Source: Photorhabdus noenieputensis
Lineage (GTDB): Bacteria > Pseudomonadota > Gammaproteobacteria > Enterobacterales > Enterobacteriaceae
DNA: 64,000 nt
Direction of reading: 5' to 3'
Assembly: GCF_018448935.1 (NCBI RefSeq)
Contig: NZ_RCWC01000006.1
Location: 62,001 to 126,000, forward strand
This document shows positions 26,099 through 36,815 of the stretch, piece after piece. The notes under the pieces were generated by a model. It was given only the letters and a program-made list of their open reading frames with translations, was not told where the DNA came from and did no database searches. A program made the translations under genes and the position numbers. The number at the start of each line of letters is the position of its first letter. Within the stretch, counting starts at the first letter, position 1.

Positions 26099-26216
26099 TA
26101 TACCCTATGGATTTCAAGATGCATCGCGACGGCAAGGGAGTGAATTCCCGGGAGCATAGATAACTATGTGACCGAGTGCAGCCAACAAAGAGGCAACTTG
26201 AAAGATAACGGGTATA
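26099..26216 (+). repeat. MITE-like dispersed repeat, copy 1
   Basis: A 118-base non-coding element with 7-bp terminal inverted repeats TATACCC/GGGTATA and inner ATTTCAAG/CTTGAAA arms. The interior (GATGCATCGCGACGGCAAGG and on to AGTGCAGCCAACAAAGAGGC) is shared with 42893-43019 in opposite orientation. It has the size of ERIC-like or MITE elements common in Photorhabdus and Xenorhabdus. Confidence 0.85.
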
Positions 26217-26300
26217 TAAAGAGTCCTTACTTGTCACTTGCATACGCAAGTGACATTTTTATGTTCTGTTACTTCAAAGTGTTATTTTGAGAGGAAAGAT

Positions 26301-26927
26301 ATGCTGGAAGTGTCACAAATAGTAACCTATACAGCGGCATTGACTGTTGCTGCGGCGATACCAGGCCCGGGAATGGCAGCATTGGTTGCCAGAAGTGTGA
26401 GTAGTGGCGCATTAGCGGGATTTAGTGTGTTGTTTGGCCTGATTATTGGTGATCTAACTTATTTGTCCTTTGCTGTTTTTGGCTTGTCTATTATCGCGCA
26501 CAGTTTTGACACCTTATTTGCTGTGGTGAGATGGGGTGCCGCATTGTATTTGGGTTATCTGGCGTGGCAGTTCTGGTTTGCCGATCATCAATCCATTGGT
26601 GAAGACCAACCGATTAAGAAAAAAGAGTTGGCTGCGGCCTGGCTATCTGGTCTCACTCTAACGTTAAGTAACCCCAAAACAATTGCCTTCTATCTCGCAC
26701 TATTACCCTTGGTCATTAACATGGAATCTATCTCGTTGCAAAACTGGGGACTCATGTTAGTACCACTGACAGTTCTTGTCTTATTCAGCGTAGGGGCTGT
26801 ATTTATTCTCGGCGCTCTCAGTATTCGACATCTGTTATCAAGCCAACGAGCACAACGGATTTTATTTAAAGGCGCGGCTGTCATTATGTTCGTAACCGCT
26901 GTAACTATGCTGTTCAAATCCAATTAA
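26301..26927 (+). CDS. LysE/RhtB family exporter
   Basis: A 208-residue membrane protein starting at ATG 26301 (GAGAGG 6 bases upstream), with about six transmembrane segments. The family signature is visible as AAAIPGPGMAALVARSVSSG, GFSVLFGLIIGDLTYLSFAV, then ALYLGYLAWQFW and TLTLSNPKTIAFYLALLP. LysE/RhtB proteins export amino acids and related metabolites. It follows the biosynthetic operon after the MITE-like repeat on the same strand. Export of the product, or self-protection, is a reasonable inference, although it may have its own promoter. Confidence 0.88.
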   Translation: MLEVSQIVTYTAALTVAAAIPGPGMAALVARSVSSGALAGFSVLFGLIIGDLTYLSFAVFGLSIIAHSFDTLFAVVRWGAALYLGYLAWQFWFADHQSIGEDQPIKKKELAAAWLSGLTLTLSNPKTIAFYLALLPLVINMESISLQNWGLMLVPLTVLVLFSVGAVFILGALSIRHLLSSQRAQRILFKGAAVIMFVTAVTMLFKSN

Positions 26928-27199
26928 AAAAGTTTAATTTCTTATCATTTCCACGGTTTTATTGAACAAGAATCCGTCCTGAAAAACCATTCTTGTCAAT
27001 AAATCGTGGATACACCATAAATTACGGACACAACTCGCCCCCAGAAACCACTGTACACACTTTTATTCATTGGAAATTGATAGATTTCAGGTCAACCGGG
27101 CTGCGAGCTTTCATTCCCATCATTTGCCGCTCAATAGACGATAACCATCTTATTGTTATGAAAATGGATTAATTATTATCTGAATGGTATATACAAATG
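26928..27199. other. Intergenic region between lysE-like gene and tRNA-Ser
   Basis: No gene or RNA is seen. The sequence is moderately AT-rich. It may contain the 3' end signals of the exporter gene, but no good hairpin with a T run was found. Confidence 0.4.
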
Positions 27200-27230
27200 A
27201 AAAAACCCCACGCACTTCTGTGCGTAGGGT
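27200..27230 (-). terminator. Terminator of tRNA-Ser
   Basis: On the minus strand CCCTACGCA pairs with TGCGTGGGG over CAGAAG, followed by TTTTTT. It lies eight bases after the tRNA. Confidence 0.8.
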
Positions 27231-27237
27231 CACTATT

Positions 27238-27325
<88 letters not shown>

Positions 27326-27538
27326 TTGGCGCAGGATTATGCTCTTAACACGATAATATGTCTAGTCTCTATCGTAAAAATTATGTGATTTTTTTACTGT
27401 TCGCTCAATCCTCAATCTATAATATCCTTTCCAGCCCCGATCCTGCTAAAATTAGCCTAAATAGATCGAATCATAAGATTCACCAATTTAACGAGCTCGC
27501 TAAACAGCCAAGCAATTATTAAGGCTTTTACTCAACGA

Positions 27539-30229
27539 ATGTATAACAAACAATTTTCTATTAATTCATCAACCATAAACCGTTACTACGGTCTGTTCAT
27601 TATTCTGCTTTTTGTTTCTCTGTTTTTATACAGTTATAACTACTTCAATGCCTGGCTAATGGGGAAAAAGTATGCGCTAAATGGTGTTGCAACCAAAATA
27701 GTATTACAGATAGAAGATTATCGTTACCACGCTAACTCTATCTTTAAACAAGCCAATAGTTCATCTTTTAGACCACAAGAATTCGTCACACCGATGAAGT
27801 TACGACCTGATGTTTACTGGCTTGAGAACCGTTATCAAACTATCGACACGATTATTTTTGGTCACCATAGCGCTGCAAGTGTAGAGTTGGCACAACGCCT
27901 CTCCAATTATATGGAAATTTTGTGGGGCACTCGCAATGAATACAACTCCATGTACTATCTGAATGGTAAAGACAACAGTCTGTTTCTGATAACAACTCAC
28001 TCTATTCTTAAACCAGAACTGCGATTTAAAGAAAGTTATTTAACACTTACTGCCGAATCAAAACGTTCAGAAATGCTGATGCAATCCACCGCGTTAGATG
28101 AACGGGAAAATATTTCATCAATCCGTAAGTTAAATGGCGCAAATATCTATTTTTATACTTACCGGGCAACATTCAATTCACCGGGTCAATTGGCGACAGT
28201 TATCGCTTTCGATTTACCTATTTGCCATCTTCTTCCTATTGATATGGCCGCAGCAAATTTCAGTTTATTGTCGGATGACGAACAACCTCTTCATGAAATC
28301 AATAAAGTTAATATCTCACAGAATGGTTTCTGGCTCGAATTTTCTCAAGCACTCAAAGGTACGCAATACAAACTGTTGTATCGAATATCACTCAAAGATT
28401 TGCTAATCGATTTGTTATACAGAAACATCTGGTTGTTACTGGCTGATTCAGTATTTATTATCCTCTCTTTAGGTGGGCTTATCTACATTCGTAGAAAATA
28501 TATCGCGCCAAACGCCCTTATGAGCCACGAATTACAAGTCAAGGATGCGTTAAGTCACGATATTATCTCTAATATCCCGATTGGCCTATTGATTTACGAT
28601 TTTTCGGTAAATCAGATAATTATGTGCAATAACATTGCCGATCATCTGTTGCCGAATGTCGATTTAAATAAAATTAAGATGATGGCAAAGCAACATCATG
28701 GCATCATCCAGACATCAATTGATGATTCAGTCTATGAAATTAAAATGTACAGCATTCGCCTGTTGCCGGAAACTTATCTGTTTTTACTGCAAGATAAAGA
28801 TCAGGAAGCATTAATTAGCAGGCGTCTACAACTTGCTCACTTGGAACACGATAAGAGTGTACAAGCTCGGCGTTTTATGTTGACCAACATTCGTTCTGAG
28901 TTAAAACAACCAATAAAGGAATTAGATCATATCGCTTACCAACTGAAACAAATTCTCACAGAAGAAAATAGTGTGCGTATCGTCGATAATTTATTAACTA
29001 AATCCGAATATATATCCGACTGGATCGAGAATATTTCATTACTCAATGAATTAGAATCTGGTGAATGGCAAGCAAAAAATGAATCGTTTTCATTATCAAT
29101 CATTTTAGAAGATATTATTAAAAAAGTGTTTCCTAAGATGAATAATAAAGGATTGAATTATTATTATCATTGTAATATTAATCCTGAATCACTATTTATT
29201 GGCGATAGCTCTGCCATCAGTAAGATCGTCCTGATGTTAGTCAATTATGCAATCACGCTCACATCTTATGGCAAAATATCTCTCATCGTTAATTATTCCC
29301 AGGAATACAAAGAGCAAATTCAAATCGAAATTATAGATACAGGGGCTGGACTTAATTCAACAGATTTAACAAATTTGAATTATCCATTTTTAAGCAAATC
29401 CACAGGTGATAAATATAAATCCAATTCAGGGCTGACCTTTTATCTATGCAACCAACTATGCAGAAAATTAAATGGTCATTTTACTATAAACAGCAAACCC
29501 AACCTGGGTACGCACTATGCTATCAGTCTACCCTTAATAATCGGCCAAGACCAATGCCCGCCGTTACTGGAAGATATTACTGCCTTGCTGGATATCAGCA
29601 ATACGGAAATCCGTAAGATTGTGCAAAATCATCTGCATCATTATGGCGCTGTTTACTTCGATAAAAAGCAAGAAAATATGAATCGAGAATACGATATCAT
29701 GTTGACCGATAAACCCTACGATTCGGCAAAATCGACTATATTACTGGCAGATAATCTGGCCGGTTTTGAGCAGATAAAACCTGACTATATTAGGTGTAAC
29801 TACAATCTGTGTGAAGCGGTTATCAATGCCATTTCGTTATTAATTGAGAGAAGTTTCAGTTTTAACGAGTTTAATGCAAATGCGGAAATGTCAGCATTTA
29901 ACGATGAAAGCAGTGATTACGATTTTGGCAATGCCATAAATAGTTATCAAAAACAGCTCATTGATAGCGATTACCGACAATTATTTGTCGAGACAGTACC
30001 GATAGATATTAATAAGCTGTATACTGATATAGAACAATATGATCTGATATCGCTTTCGCAAACAGCACATCGCCTGAAAGGCGTCTTTGCTATGTTAGAC
30101 CTAGAACTCCTCAAACTTTCTTGCGAAACACTGGAACAACACATAACAGACAGTAACGAAATAGAGATTAAGAATAGCATTAGCCGTATTGAATCTTTCA
30201 CCAAAAGGCTATTGCAGCAGGGTAACTAA
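27539..30229 (+). CDS. rcsD: Phosphotransfer protein RcsD
   Basis: An 896-residue inner-membrane protein (E. coli RcsD is about 890). It has a first membrane segment at about 18-38 (FIILLFVSLFLYSYNYFNAW), a periplasmic domain to about 300, and a second segment IWLLLADSVFIILSLGGLIY. A pseudo-kinase region and a truncated ABL-like part follow. The C-terminal HPt domain carries the phosphoacceptor His at about residue 844 in TAHRLKGVFAML. It relays phosphate from RcsC to RcsB in envelope stress, capsule and motility control. The order rcsD-rcsB with rcsC opposing is the enterobacterial one. The start codon is ATG with no strong ribosome binding site. Confidence 0.95.
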   Translation: MYNKQFSINSSTINRYYGLFIILLFVSLFLYSYNYFNAWLMGKKYALNGVATKIVLQIEDYRYHANSIFKQANSSSFRPQEFVTPMKLRPDVYWLENRYQTIDTIIFGHHSAASVELAQRLSNYMEILWGTRNEYNSMYYLNGKDNSLFLITTHSILKPELRFKESYLTLTAESKRSEMLMQSTALDERENISSIRKLNGANIYFYTYRATFNSPGQLATVIAFDLPICHLLPIDMAAANFSLLSDDEQPLHEINKVNISQNGFWLEFSQALKGTQYKLLYRISLKDLLIDLLYRNIWLLLADSVFIILSLGGLIYIRRKYIAPNALMSHELQVKDALSHDIISNIPIGLLIYDFSVNQIIMCNNIADHLLPNVDLNKIKMMAKQHHGIIQTSIDDSVYEIKMYSIRLLPETYLFLLQDKDQEALISRRLQLAHLEHDKSVQARRFMLTNIRSELKQPIKELDHIAYQLKQILTEENSVRIVDNLLTKSEYISDWIENISLLNELESGEWQAKNESFSLSIILEDIIKKVFPKMNNKGLNYYYHCNINPESLFIGDSSAISKIVLMLVNYAITLTSYGKISLIVNYSQEYKEQIQIEIIDTGAGLNSTDLTNLNYPFLSKSTGDKYKSNSGLTFYLCNQLCRKLNGHFTINSKPNLGTHYAISLPLIIGQDQCPPLLEDITALLDISNTEIRKIVQNHLHHYGAVYFDKKQENMNREYDIMLTDKPYDSAKSTILLADNLAGFEQIKPDYIRCNYNLCEAVINAISLLIERSFSFNEFNANAEMSAFNDESSDYDFGNAINSYQKQLIDSDYRQLFVETVPIDINKLYTDIEQYDLISLSQTAHRLKGVFAMLDLELLKLSCETLEQHITDSNEIEIKNSISRIESFTKRLLQQGN

Positions 30230-30232
30230 TAG

Positions 30233-30886
30233 ATGAATAACCTTAACGTCATTATTGCTGATGATCATCCAATTGTCCTGTTTGGCATCCGCAAATCACT
30301 TGAGCGGCTTGAATGGATCAACGTTGTCGCTGAGTCGGAAGACTCGACCACATTGATCAACAATCTGTCCTGTATTAAAGCAAACGTATTGATCACTGAT
30401 CTGTCCATGCCTGGCGACATATACGGCGATGGAATCAATTTGATTAAATACATCAAACGCCATTATCCCAGACTATCAATCATTGTTTTAACCATGAACA
30501 ATAATCCCGCAATCTTAAGTGCCGTACTCGAACTTGATATTGAAGGCATTGTCCTAAAACAAGGAGCACCAACAGATTTACCTGATGTATTGACGGCCCT
30601 GAATCAAGGGGAAAGATTTATGCCAGACAGCGTTTCTGAGCTGTTGAAAAAAGTGACGAAAACCCCCTATGGAGATAAGCCATTATCACAAAAAGAGAGT
30701 GAAGTTATACGTCTATTTGCCCAAGGCTTTTTGGTAACCGACATTGCCAAAAAACTCAAGCGCAGTGTCAAGACTATCAGCAGTCAGAAAAAATCGGCTA
30801 TGGTAAAACTGGGAGTAAATAACGATATTGCATTACTCAATTACCTTGCTTCTGTCACTATCGATACAAACGATAATGTTCAGTAG
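30233..30886 (+). CDS. rcsB: Response regulator RcsB
   Basis: A 217-residue NarL/FixJ-type regulator. The receiver domain has acidic residues Asp10-Asp11 (IIADDHPIVLFG) and phosphoacceptor Asp56 (ANVLITDLSMPG). The C-terminal helix-turn-helix (SQKESEVIRLFAQGFLVTDI, then KLKRSVKTISSQKKSAM) binds DNA. It starts 3 bases after rcsD and is therefore co-transcribed. It is phosphorylated by RcsD and acts as a homodimer or with RcsA and other partners on capsule, flagellar and stress genes. In Photorhabdus Rcs also tunes motility and virulence, from general knowledge. Confidence 0.97.
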   Translation: MNNLNVIIADDHPIVLFGIRKSLERLEWINVVAESEDSTTLINNLSCIKANVLITDLSMPGDIYGDGINLIKYIKRHYPRLSIIVLTMNNNPAILSAVLELDIEGIVLKQGAPTDLPDVLTALNQGERFMPDSVSELLKKVTKTPYGDKPLSQKESEVIRLFAQGFLVTDIAKKLKRSVKTISSQKKSAMVKLGVNNDIALLNYLASVTIDTNDNVQ

Positions 30887-30921
30887 ATACCATTCGTTAT
30901 TTTAATATGAAAGTCGTCCTG

Positions 30922-30960
30922 ATGCCCGGTAACTATTTGTTGATGCCGGGCATTTTGTTT
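30922..30960. terminator. Terminator between rcsB and rcsC
   Basis: ATGCCCGG pairs with CCGGGCAT across a 16-base loop and is followed by TTTTG TTT on the plus strand. It lies between the converging genes and mainly serves rcsB. Confidence 0.75.
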
Positions 30961-30990
30961 GTACCGGATATTGTTTTATAAATCATCGTC

Positions 30991-33807
30991 TTAAATCATC
31001 TCCGTCAGCACCTGTCTAAGCGTCACCAAAGAAACAGGTTTAGACAAACAATCATTCATTCCTGCATCAATACAGCGCTGTTTTTCTTCTGCCAACGCAT
31101 TTGCCGTAATACCAATAATCGGCAGCTTACACCCATCATTCCGCAAGTACATTGTTAACGCATAACCATCCATATTAGGCATATTGACATCCGTCAGAAT
31201 GATATCAATCCCCCCTTTCTTCAAATATTCCAATGCATCTAATCCATCATTTGCCATCGCTGTTTGAAAACCGATGGATTTCAATTGATCGGCCAATAAA
31301 CGACGGTTGATAGGATGATCATCCACCACCAGAACCATAATAGTATTAAACCGAGTATTTGTCTGAAAAACAGGTGGCGCGGTATTTAATACCACATTAT
31401 GATTCGATGAAATCAGCCGCTCAACCATTACCGGCAAATCATGTAAATGATAAGTATTATGTAACCAATAGTTTTCTCTAATTTGCTCCGGTGAGCCAAT
31501 ATAGTCCGTCGATAACTCAATATAACCATATACCGGGGAAGTCACGGCATCAGGGAAATCACTGATAATAATTTCACTACCATCTGTACTTTGCCCACTA
31601 TGTAAAATAGCGTGTAAGCCATGATGAACCAGAAAACGCTGTAAAAATTCCTCCAGATAAAGATTACGTATAGCCAAGATGATTCTTCGCTGATACTCAT
31701 TTATCAACTGAGTTTTTGGCCTATATTTCGCACCATATAAAGGTAAGCGAATAGAAAACATACTCCCTATCTGTGGTTGTGAAATGACTTCAATATCACC
31801 ATCCATCAGATTGATAAGTTTTTCACAAATCGCCAGACCAAGTCCCGTTCCCTGAGATGAACTTTCCGTATTGGGCATGATCTGGAAAAATGGATCAAAC
31901 AACTGAACCAGCGCTTTATCAGAAATGCCGACGCCCGTATCCTTTATTCTGACGTATAAATAATCTCTATCAACCGTCACATGTATAACCACACATCCAG
32001 TATTAGTGAATTTAATCGCATTATTTAACAGATTAGATATAACTTGTTGTAATCGAACCGGATCATTGCAGATATAATCCGGCACCTCCGGTTCAATATA
32101 GCAATACAAGGTCAACGGTTTTTTCACCACTAACGGCAGGTAGTTAGAAATAACATGTGAGATAACTTCCTGACAGGAAAATTCTCTAGACTCAATTTTA
32201 AGCTGTTTTGATTCAATTTTTGAGAAATCGAGAATATCACTGATAATTTTTAACAACAACGCTGAAGAATTATTCATCGTTGATAACAAACGAATAGATT
32301 CAGCAGACAACGAATGCGCCTGCAATAACTCCAGGTTGCCAATAATACCGTAAAGCGGCGTTCTCAACTCGTGACTGACGGTAGCTAAAAACATAGATTT
32401 AGAATAGTTAGCCTGTTCCGATGCCAGCGCCATCTCCTGTAATGATTTTTCCATCCGTACACGGACGCTAATATCAACCAGAACACAAATCGCCACCTCT
32501 TCATTCCTGTAACGGGAATGAACAAAACTGATTTGTAGATGATGATTATTGCTGGTTACGACATCAACATAACTGCTGGTTCTGTCACAAATAATATGAA
32601 TAATACGTTCCCGATCTTCATGGGTTAACATTCTTAAATAATTATGGGCCAACTCATTACTCAGAATATTACTCCCATCACTGACCCGCAATATACTGAT
32701 CCCAACCGGTGCTGAAGCGACAATTTTATGATTAAATTGCTCATGTTCTTCTAGCCGAATTGCATTCTCTTCCGCCGGAGCAAACATTTTCCGCTCAAAC
32801 AGATACACCAGAACGATGATGACAAAGGCAGATAACACATTAAGCACAATACTGCTAATAATCTGTAGCTTAAAACCCTCAAAAATAGTTTTCAGCGGCA
32901 GCGCATAGATGATACTGAATGAAGATGGCATTAATCGGCGTTTTAACAATAAATCAGTAAAATTATCATCATAGCCAAAATAGGGCGCTTCCAACTGATA
33001 ATCGGCATAATGAAGTTTATAGTCATCATTTGCTGGATAGTGCAACACAGGTTGATTACTGCGATTCAATAACGTTATTGAAATTGGGCGATCTTGTCTT
33101 TGAATAAAAGAGTCCAATCTGATGAATTGTTCAATGCCTATCATTGCAACCATCTGACCATTGACATATACCGGTGCCAGTACGTAGAGATGACCGCTAT
33201 CAGATCTTGCGCCAGGTATAACCCAATAAACATTTCGCTCTTTACCTTGCTCCTTCAAGCTGATAAGTCTGCGTGAATTTTCATAAACTATTTTTTTCAG
33301 CGTATCAGGTTCAGTCGAGGTATTACGGATAGAAAAATTCACCATACACATACTTTGTGTGCCCACCAGGAAAACCTGATTCAACCCCTGAGGTGCCGCA
33401 AGATTATCTTTCCAATAGAAGATAAGGTTATTCAACGAATTTAAATAACTATGAGTGTTGTTGCGAAAAGTACGACAGTCAGCGCTTTGGTTCAAAGGAT
33501 GATAAGAAAACGCCGGGCTATTATGTGGAAAATCAAAAATAGCATTTTTTCCATTAGAATTCAGTAAATGCTTCTCTGTCATATATTGGATATCCCGCAG
33601 AATACTTGCTGTATGACGCACATAAGAGAGTGTGGAATCATAATTAGCATTGTATTCTTGCCGAATATCCGACTTGACTTCATTAAAGATATTAACCAGG
33701 TAAAAAGCTGTTAATAAAGCGCCTAACGCCCACAACATTAAGCCAAGCACCCGGAAAAGATAACGGGATATTTTTAGCGATGTACGAAAAGAAGAAAGAT
33801 ATCTCAA
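30991..33807 (-). CDS. rcsC: Hybrid sensor kinase RcsC
   Basis: A 938-residue sensor of the Rcs phosphorelay. Seen are an N-terminal membrane segment (FRVLGLMLWALGALLTAFYL), a periplasmic domain of about 280 residues, a second membrane segment (SSIVLNVLSAFVIIVLVYLF), a PAS-like region, and the histidine box with the phosphorylated His in FLATVSHELRTPLYGIIGN. An ATP-binding domain follows (NLLNNAIKFTNTG, then DTGVGI and GTGLGLAIC). An ABL linker and a C-terminal receiver with ILTDVNMPNMDGYALTM complete it. E. coli RcsC is 949 residues. It converges with rcsB, as in other enterics. Confidence 0.96.
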   Translation of the reverse strand: MRYLSSFRTSLKISRYLFRVLGLMLWALGALLTAFYLVNIFNEVKSDIRQEYNANYDSTLSYVRHTASILRDIQYMTEKHLLNSNGKNAIFDFPHNSPAFSYHPLNQSADCRTFRNNTHSYLNSLNNLIFYWKDNLAAPQGLNQVFLVGTQSMCMVNFSIRNTSTEPDTLKKIVYENSRRLISLKEQGKERNVYWVIPGARSDSGHLYVLAPVYVNGQMVAMIGIEQFIRLDSFIQRQDRPISITLLNRSNQPVLHYPANDDYKLHYADYQLEAPYFGYDDNFTDLLLKRRLMPSSFSIIYALPLKTIFEGFKLQIISSIVLNVLSAFVIIVLVYLFERKMFAPAEENAIRLEEHEQFNHKIVASAPVGISILRVSDGSNILSNELAHNYLRMLTHEDRERIIHIICDRTSSYVDVVTSNNHHLQISFVHSRYRNEEVAICVLVDISVRVRMEKSLQEMALASEQANYSKSMFLATVSHELRTPLYGIIGNLELLQAHSLSAESIRLLSTMNNSSALLLKIISDILDFSKIESKQLKIESREFSCQEVISHVISNYLPLVVKKPLTLYCYIEPEVPDYICNDPVRLQQVISNLLNNAIKFTNTGCVVIHVTVDRDYLYVRIKDTGVGISDKALVQLFDPFFQIMPNTESSSQGTGLGLAICEKLINLMDGDIEVISQPQIGSMFSIRLPLYGAKYRPKTQLINEYQRRIILAIRNLYLEEFLQRFLVHHGLHAILHSGQSTDGSEIIISDFPDAVTSPVYGYIELSTDYIGSPEQIRENYWLHNTYHLHDLPVMVERLISSNHNVVLNTAPPVFQTNTRFNTIMVLVVDDHPINRRLLADQLKSIGFQTAMANDGLDALEYLKKGGIDIILTDVNMPNMDGYALTMYLRNDGCKLPIIGITANALAEEKQRCIDAGMNDCLSKPVSLVTLRQVLTEMI

Positions 33808-33923
33808 AAGGTTACCTAATAAAAACCGGCATCATTCAACGTCATTAACGACAAGATATACCAGAGTTTAAAGATTACAAAGACCCATCGATCGCATATT
33901 TCAATATCAATAAAAATCCCTTT

Positions 33924-33951
33924 AAAAAAACAGGCACCGAAGTACCTGTTT
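33924..33951 (-). terminator. Terminator of gyrA
   Basis: On the minus strand AACAGGTAC pairs with GTGCCTGTT over TTCG, followed by a TTTTTTT run, 27 bases after the gyrA stop. Confidence 0.8.
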
Positions 33952-33977
33952 CTTGATTAAGTAAAAAATATCTTCAC

Positions 33978-36605
33978 TTAAACCGGATCAACTGACTCGC
34001 TGCTGTTAGTATCAGGTAAATCGGTGTTATCACTTTTCGATTCTTCCCCTTCCGCCGCCAGCTCCTCTTCATCATCTTCAGGCTCAGCAACACGCTGCAA
34101 ACCGACAACTTTCTCATCTTCAGCGGTACGAATAAGTGTTACACCTTGAGTATTCCGGCCAACAACGCTGACTTCAGATACCCTTGTACGCACTAACGTA
34201 CCAGCATCAGTAATCATCATTATCTGATCGGTTGGTTCAACCTGAATTGCACCAATCACGTTACCATTACGTTCGCTGACTTTAATCGAGATAACCCCCT
34301 GCGTTGCACGGGATTTGATTGGATACTCGCTTTCAGCGGTACGTTTACCATAACCGTTTTCAGTGACAGTCAGAATTTCTCCTTCTCCACGTGGGATAAT
34401 CAGAGAAACAACTTTATCTTCACCATTCAGTTTGATACCACGTACACCGGTAGCCGTACGCCCCATTGAACGAACAGCTTCCTCTTCAAAACGAACAACC
34501 TTCCCTTCCGCGGAGAACAACATAACTTCGTTGTTACCGTCAGTCAGGTCAACGCCGATCAGCTCATCACCTTCATTGAGATTAACGGCGAGAATACCCG
34601 CACTACGCGGACGGCTGAAATCTTGCAACGCGGTTTTCTTCACGGTCCCACTGGCTGTAGCCATGAAGACATACAGCCCTTCTTCATATTCACGCACCGG
34701 CAGAATCGCCGTAATTCGCTCATTTTGCTCTAACGGCAACAGGTTAACAATCGGACGACCACGCGCACCACGGCTAGCCTCCGGTAATTGATAAACCTTC
34801 ATCCAGTACAGGCGGCCACGGCTGGAGAAGCAGAGGATCGTATCGTGAGTATTGGCAACCAACAGCTTGTCAATAAAATCTTCTTCTTTAATACGCGCTG
34901 CGGATTTACCTTTACCACCACGGCGCTGCGCTTCATAGTCAGACAACGGCTGATATTTGACATACCCTTGATGTGACAGCGTAACAACAACATCTTCTTG
35001 ATTAATCAAATCTTCGATATTGATATCAGCCGTATTTTCCGTGATTTCAGTGCGGCGAGCATCGCTGTATTGCGACTTAATCGCCAACAGCTCTTCACGG
35101 ATCACTTCCATCAAGCGCTCAGGATTTTCCAGAATGAACAGCAACTCGCTGATTAATGTCAGCAATTCACGATATTCATCCAGCAGTTTTTCATGCTCCA
35201 AACCAGTCAATTTCTGCAAACGCAGATCCAGAATGGCCTGAGCCTGTTGCTCGGTCAGATAATATTTACCTTCATGCACCCCATATTGTGGTTCCAGCCA
35301 TTCAGGGCGAGCGGCGTCATCACCGGCCCGTTCCAACATGGCAGCGACACTGCCTAATTCCCACGGCTTAGCGACTAATGCAGCTTTTGCCTCGGCTGGC
35401 GTCGGAGCAAGACGGATAAGTTCGATGATAGGATCAATATTCGCCAGTGCGACAGCTAATGCTTCAAGAATATGGGCCCGGTCACGCGCTTTACGTAATT
35501 CAAAGATGGTACGACGAGTGACCACTTCACGGCGGTGGCATACGAAAGCTGAAATAATATCTTTCAGATTCAGCAGCTTCGGCTGCCCCTGATGCAGGGC
35601 CACCATGTTGATCCCAAAAGAAACTTGAAGCTGAGTCAGGGAGTAGAGGTTGTTCAGAACCACTTCCCCCACCGCATCCCGCTTCACTTCAATCACGATC
35701 CGCATGCCGTCTTTATCTGATTCGTCACGCAGCGCACTGATCCCTTCGATGCGTTTCTCTTTCACCAATTCGGCAATTTTTTCAATCAGACGGGCTTTAT
35801 TGACCTGATAAGGAATTTCGTGCACTAAAATCGTTTCACGGCCATTCTTCTCATCAACTTCAATTTCCGCACGGGCACGGATATAAATTTTACCGCGACC
35901 AGTCCGATAAGCCTCCTGAATACCGCGACGACCATTAATAATCGCAGCAGTAGGGAAATCTGGGCCAGGAATATACTGCATCAGCCCTTCAATGCTGATG
36001 TTTTCATCTTCAATATAAGCCAGACAACCATCAATAACTTCGGATAAGTTATGAGGAGGAATGTTAGTTGCCATACCCACTGCGATCCCGGAAGAACCGT
36101 TGATCAGCAGGTTTGGTACTTTCGTTGGCATCACTTCCGGGATCTGTTCTGTACCATCATAGTTTGGCACAAAATCGACAGTCTCTTTCTCCAGATCCGC
36201 CAGCAGTTCATGGGCAACTTTCGCCATACGCACTTCGGTGTAACGCATAGCGGCGGCTGAGTCTCCATCGACTGAACCAAAGTTACCCTGACCATCAACC
36301 AACATATAGCGCAGGGAAAACGGCTGAGCCATACGAACAATCGTGTCGTAGACTGCGCTATCCCCATGTGGGTGGTATTTACCGATCACGTCCCCGACAA
36401 CACGGGCAGACTTCTTGTAGGGTTTATTCCAATCATTTCCCAGTACACTCATGGCATAAAGTACGCGACGGTGTACCGGCTTTAGTCCGTCTCGAACATC
36501 TGGTAGTGCACGCCCGACAATTACAGACATCGCATAATCCAGATATGAGCTCTTCAGCTCTTCTTCGATATTGACCGGGGTGATTTCTCTGGCAATGTCG
36601 CTCAT
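33978..36605 (-). CDS. gyrA: DNA gyrase subunit A
   Basis: An 875-residue type II topoisomerase subunit. The start at 36603-36605 is chosen since it gives the conserved N-terminus [20 protein letters not shown]; an ATG three codons upstream is not conserved. The active-site Tyr122 lies in [11 protein letters not shown]. The quinolone-resistance-determining region reads [17 protein letters not shown] with Ser83 and Asp87, the sensitive type. The GyrA box QRRGGKG is present in the C-terminal DNA-wrapping domain, followed by beta-pinwheel repeats and an acidic tail. It is transcribed away from ubiG, as in E. coli. Confidence 0.98.
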   Translation of the reverse strand: MSDIAREITPVNIEEELKSSYLDYAMSVIVGRALPDVRDGLKPVHRRVLYAMSVLGNDWNKPYKKSARVVGDVIGKYHPHGDSAVYDTIVRMAQPFSLRYMLVDGQGNFGSVDGDSAAAMRYTEVRMAKVAHELLADLEKETVDFVPNYDGTEQIPEVMPTKVPNLLINGSSGIAVGMATNIPPHNLSEVIDGCLAYIEDENISIEGLMQYIPGPDFPTAAIINGRRGIQEAYRTGRGKIYIRARAEIEVDEKNGRETILVHEIPYQVNKARLIEKIAELVKEKRIEGISALRDESDKDGMRIVIEVKRDAVGEVVLNNLYSLTQLQVSFGINMVALHQGQPKLLNLKDIISAFVCHRREVVTRRTIFELRKARDRAHILEALAVALANIDPIIELIRLAPTPAEAKAALVAKPWELGSVAAMLERAGDDAARPEWLEPQYGVHEGKYYLTEQQAQAILDLRLQKLTGLEHEKLLDEYRELLTLISELLFILENPERLMEVIREELLAIKSQYSDARRTEITENTADINIEDLINQEDVVVTLSHQGYVKYQPLSDYEAQRRGGKGKSAARIKEEDFIDKLLVANTHDTILCFSSRGRLYWMKVYQLPEASRGARGRPIVNLLPLEQNERITAILPVREYEEGLYVFMATASGTVKKTALQDFSRPRSAGILAVNLNEGDELIGVDLTDGNNEVMLFSAEGKVVRFEEEAVRSMGRTATGVRGIKLNGEDKVVSLIIPRGEGEILTVTENGYGKRTAESEYPIKSRATQGVISIKVSERNGNVIGAIQVEPTDQIMMITDAGTLVRTRVSEVSVVGRNTQGVTLIRTAEDEKVVGLQRVAEPEDDEEELAAEGEESKSDNTDLPDTNSSESVDPV

Positions 36606-36720
36606 GGAGCCCACTATCCCTCATACATTCCGAATTCAAAGGTTTAGAACTATACCACAAACCAACAGTTTTATAAAAATCAGATACGGGTATTTAAAAA
36701 TTAAGCCGTGTATACTATCT

Positions 36721-36777
36721 CAGAACTGAGTAAACCCGGCTCAGAACTGAGTAAACCCTGGCAGAACGGAGTAAATC
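36721..36777 (+). repeat. Three direct repeats upstream of ubiG
   Basis: CAGAACTGAGTAAACCC occurs at 36721-36737 and 36742-36758, and a degenerate third unit at 36762-36777. The units recur every 20-21 bases, two helical turns, in the divergent gyrA-ubiG control region. They could be operator sites or polymerase slippage products. Confidence 0.7.
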
Positions 36778-36815
36778 CGCCTGTTTAAAGAAAGTTTAAG
36801 GAGCGACAACCGCTG

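Noticed and set aside
34363..34791. A 142-residue plus-strand frame inside gyrA
   Set aside because: Antisense to the conserved gyrase C-terminal domain; rich in Ser/Arg/Pro as expected for a shadow.
36359..36375. Quinolone-resistance changes in GyrA
   Set aside because: Ser83 and Asp87 are both the sensitive wild-type residues.
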